5,456 bases of DNA from an uncultured Saprospiraceae bacterium (GTDB lineage: Bacteria > Bacteroidota > Bacteroidia > Chitinophagales > Saprospiraceae): positions 1 through 5,456 of the forward strand of contig CALHBW010000243.1 of the NCBI GenBank assembly GCA_937930625.1, read 5' to 3'. A program made the position numbers and the translations under genes. Below the pieces are notes generated by a model. It searched no databases. It saw only the letters and a list, made by a program, of their open reading frames with translations, and was not told the origin of the DNA. Below are positions 5,309 through 5,456 of the stretch, in pieces; position 1 is the stretch's first letter, and each line of letters opens with the position of its first letter.

Positions 5309-5456
5309 AGCTACTCGTTTTGCCTTTGAGTTGGTTTGTGCAATTACTTTCATGTTAAAATCATCTTGTATTTGCATAAATGCAAAAACAGTAGATTGTT
5401 TGGCACCTATTTTTCGTTTCTCTCTATCTGCGGTATATCCCAAGTTGAGTCGGTCA
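5303..5456 (-). CDS. C-terminal 50 residues of an unrecognised gene, cut by window edge
   Basis: Open frame on the minus strand from the window edge to TAA 5305-5303. It encodes 50 residues starting DRLNLGYTADREKRKIG and ending NSKAKRVAI. The tail is basic and lysine-rich, with a short hydrophobic patch (STVFAFMQIQ). The other two minus frames hit stops early, and the frame ends just at the repeat zone where a convergent gene would be expected to stop. I do not recognise the family from this fragment and assign no function. The start and most of the gene lie beyond the right edge. Confidence 0.6.
   Translation of the reverse strand, partial: DRLNLGYTADREKRKIGAKQSTVFAFMQIQDDFNMKVIAQTNSKAKRVAI

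Noticed and set aside
1..5456. A new multi-gene defence or metabolic system linking receptor, racemase and kinase
   Set aside because: Orientation, spacing and intervening repeats point to separate transcription units, and no shared function can be supported from the sequence.

Overview
The window looks like chromosome of a Bacteroidota species, most likely near the Saprospiria (Lewinella/Haliscomenobacter-like). This is inferred from a TonB-dependent receptor with an N-terminal carboxypeptidase-regulatory-like domain, a histidine kinase with the ASHDLKEPLR phosphoacceptor box, starts without Shine-Dalgarno sequences, and one TAnnTTTG-type promoter box. No marker gene fixes the species.

Layout: (1) positions 1-2259, minus strand: most of a large outer-membrane TonB-dependent receptor, complete at its N-terminus and cut by the left window edge. 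(2) 2260-2607: a divergent, AT-rich intergenic region with several small dyads. It ends in a near-perfect 24-bp inverted repeat that stops five bases before the next start codon. (3) 2608-3330, plus strand: a complete aspartate/glutamate racemase-family protein. (4) 3331-3801: about 470 bp without a convincing gene. It is dominated by a 177-bp element with 32-nt terminal inverted repeats and a second nested inverted repeat, followed by candidate regulatory dyads. (5) 3802-5166, plus strand: a complete six-TM membrane histidine kinase with no response regulator in view. (6) 5167-5302: a convergent intergenic region of TTTTCA-type hexamer repeats forming a long imperfect inverted repeat around a terminator-like hairpin. 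(7) 5303-5456, minus strand: the last 50 codons of an unrecognised gene.

The genes do not form an obvious operon or pathway. The receptor and racemase are divergent, the racemase and kinase are codirectional but 471 bp apart, and the kinase converges on the last gene. They look like three or four independent transcription units. I see no convincing new multi-gene system. The most unusual content is non-coding: two different inverted-repeat elements (REPIN-like at 2542-2602 and MITE-like at 3379-3555), a perfect hairpin directly at the kinase start, and a repeat that contains the stop codon of the last gene.
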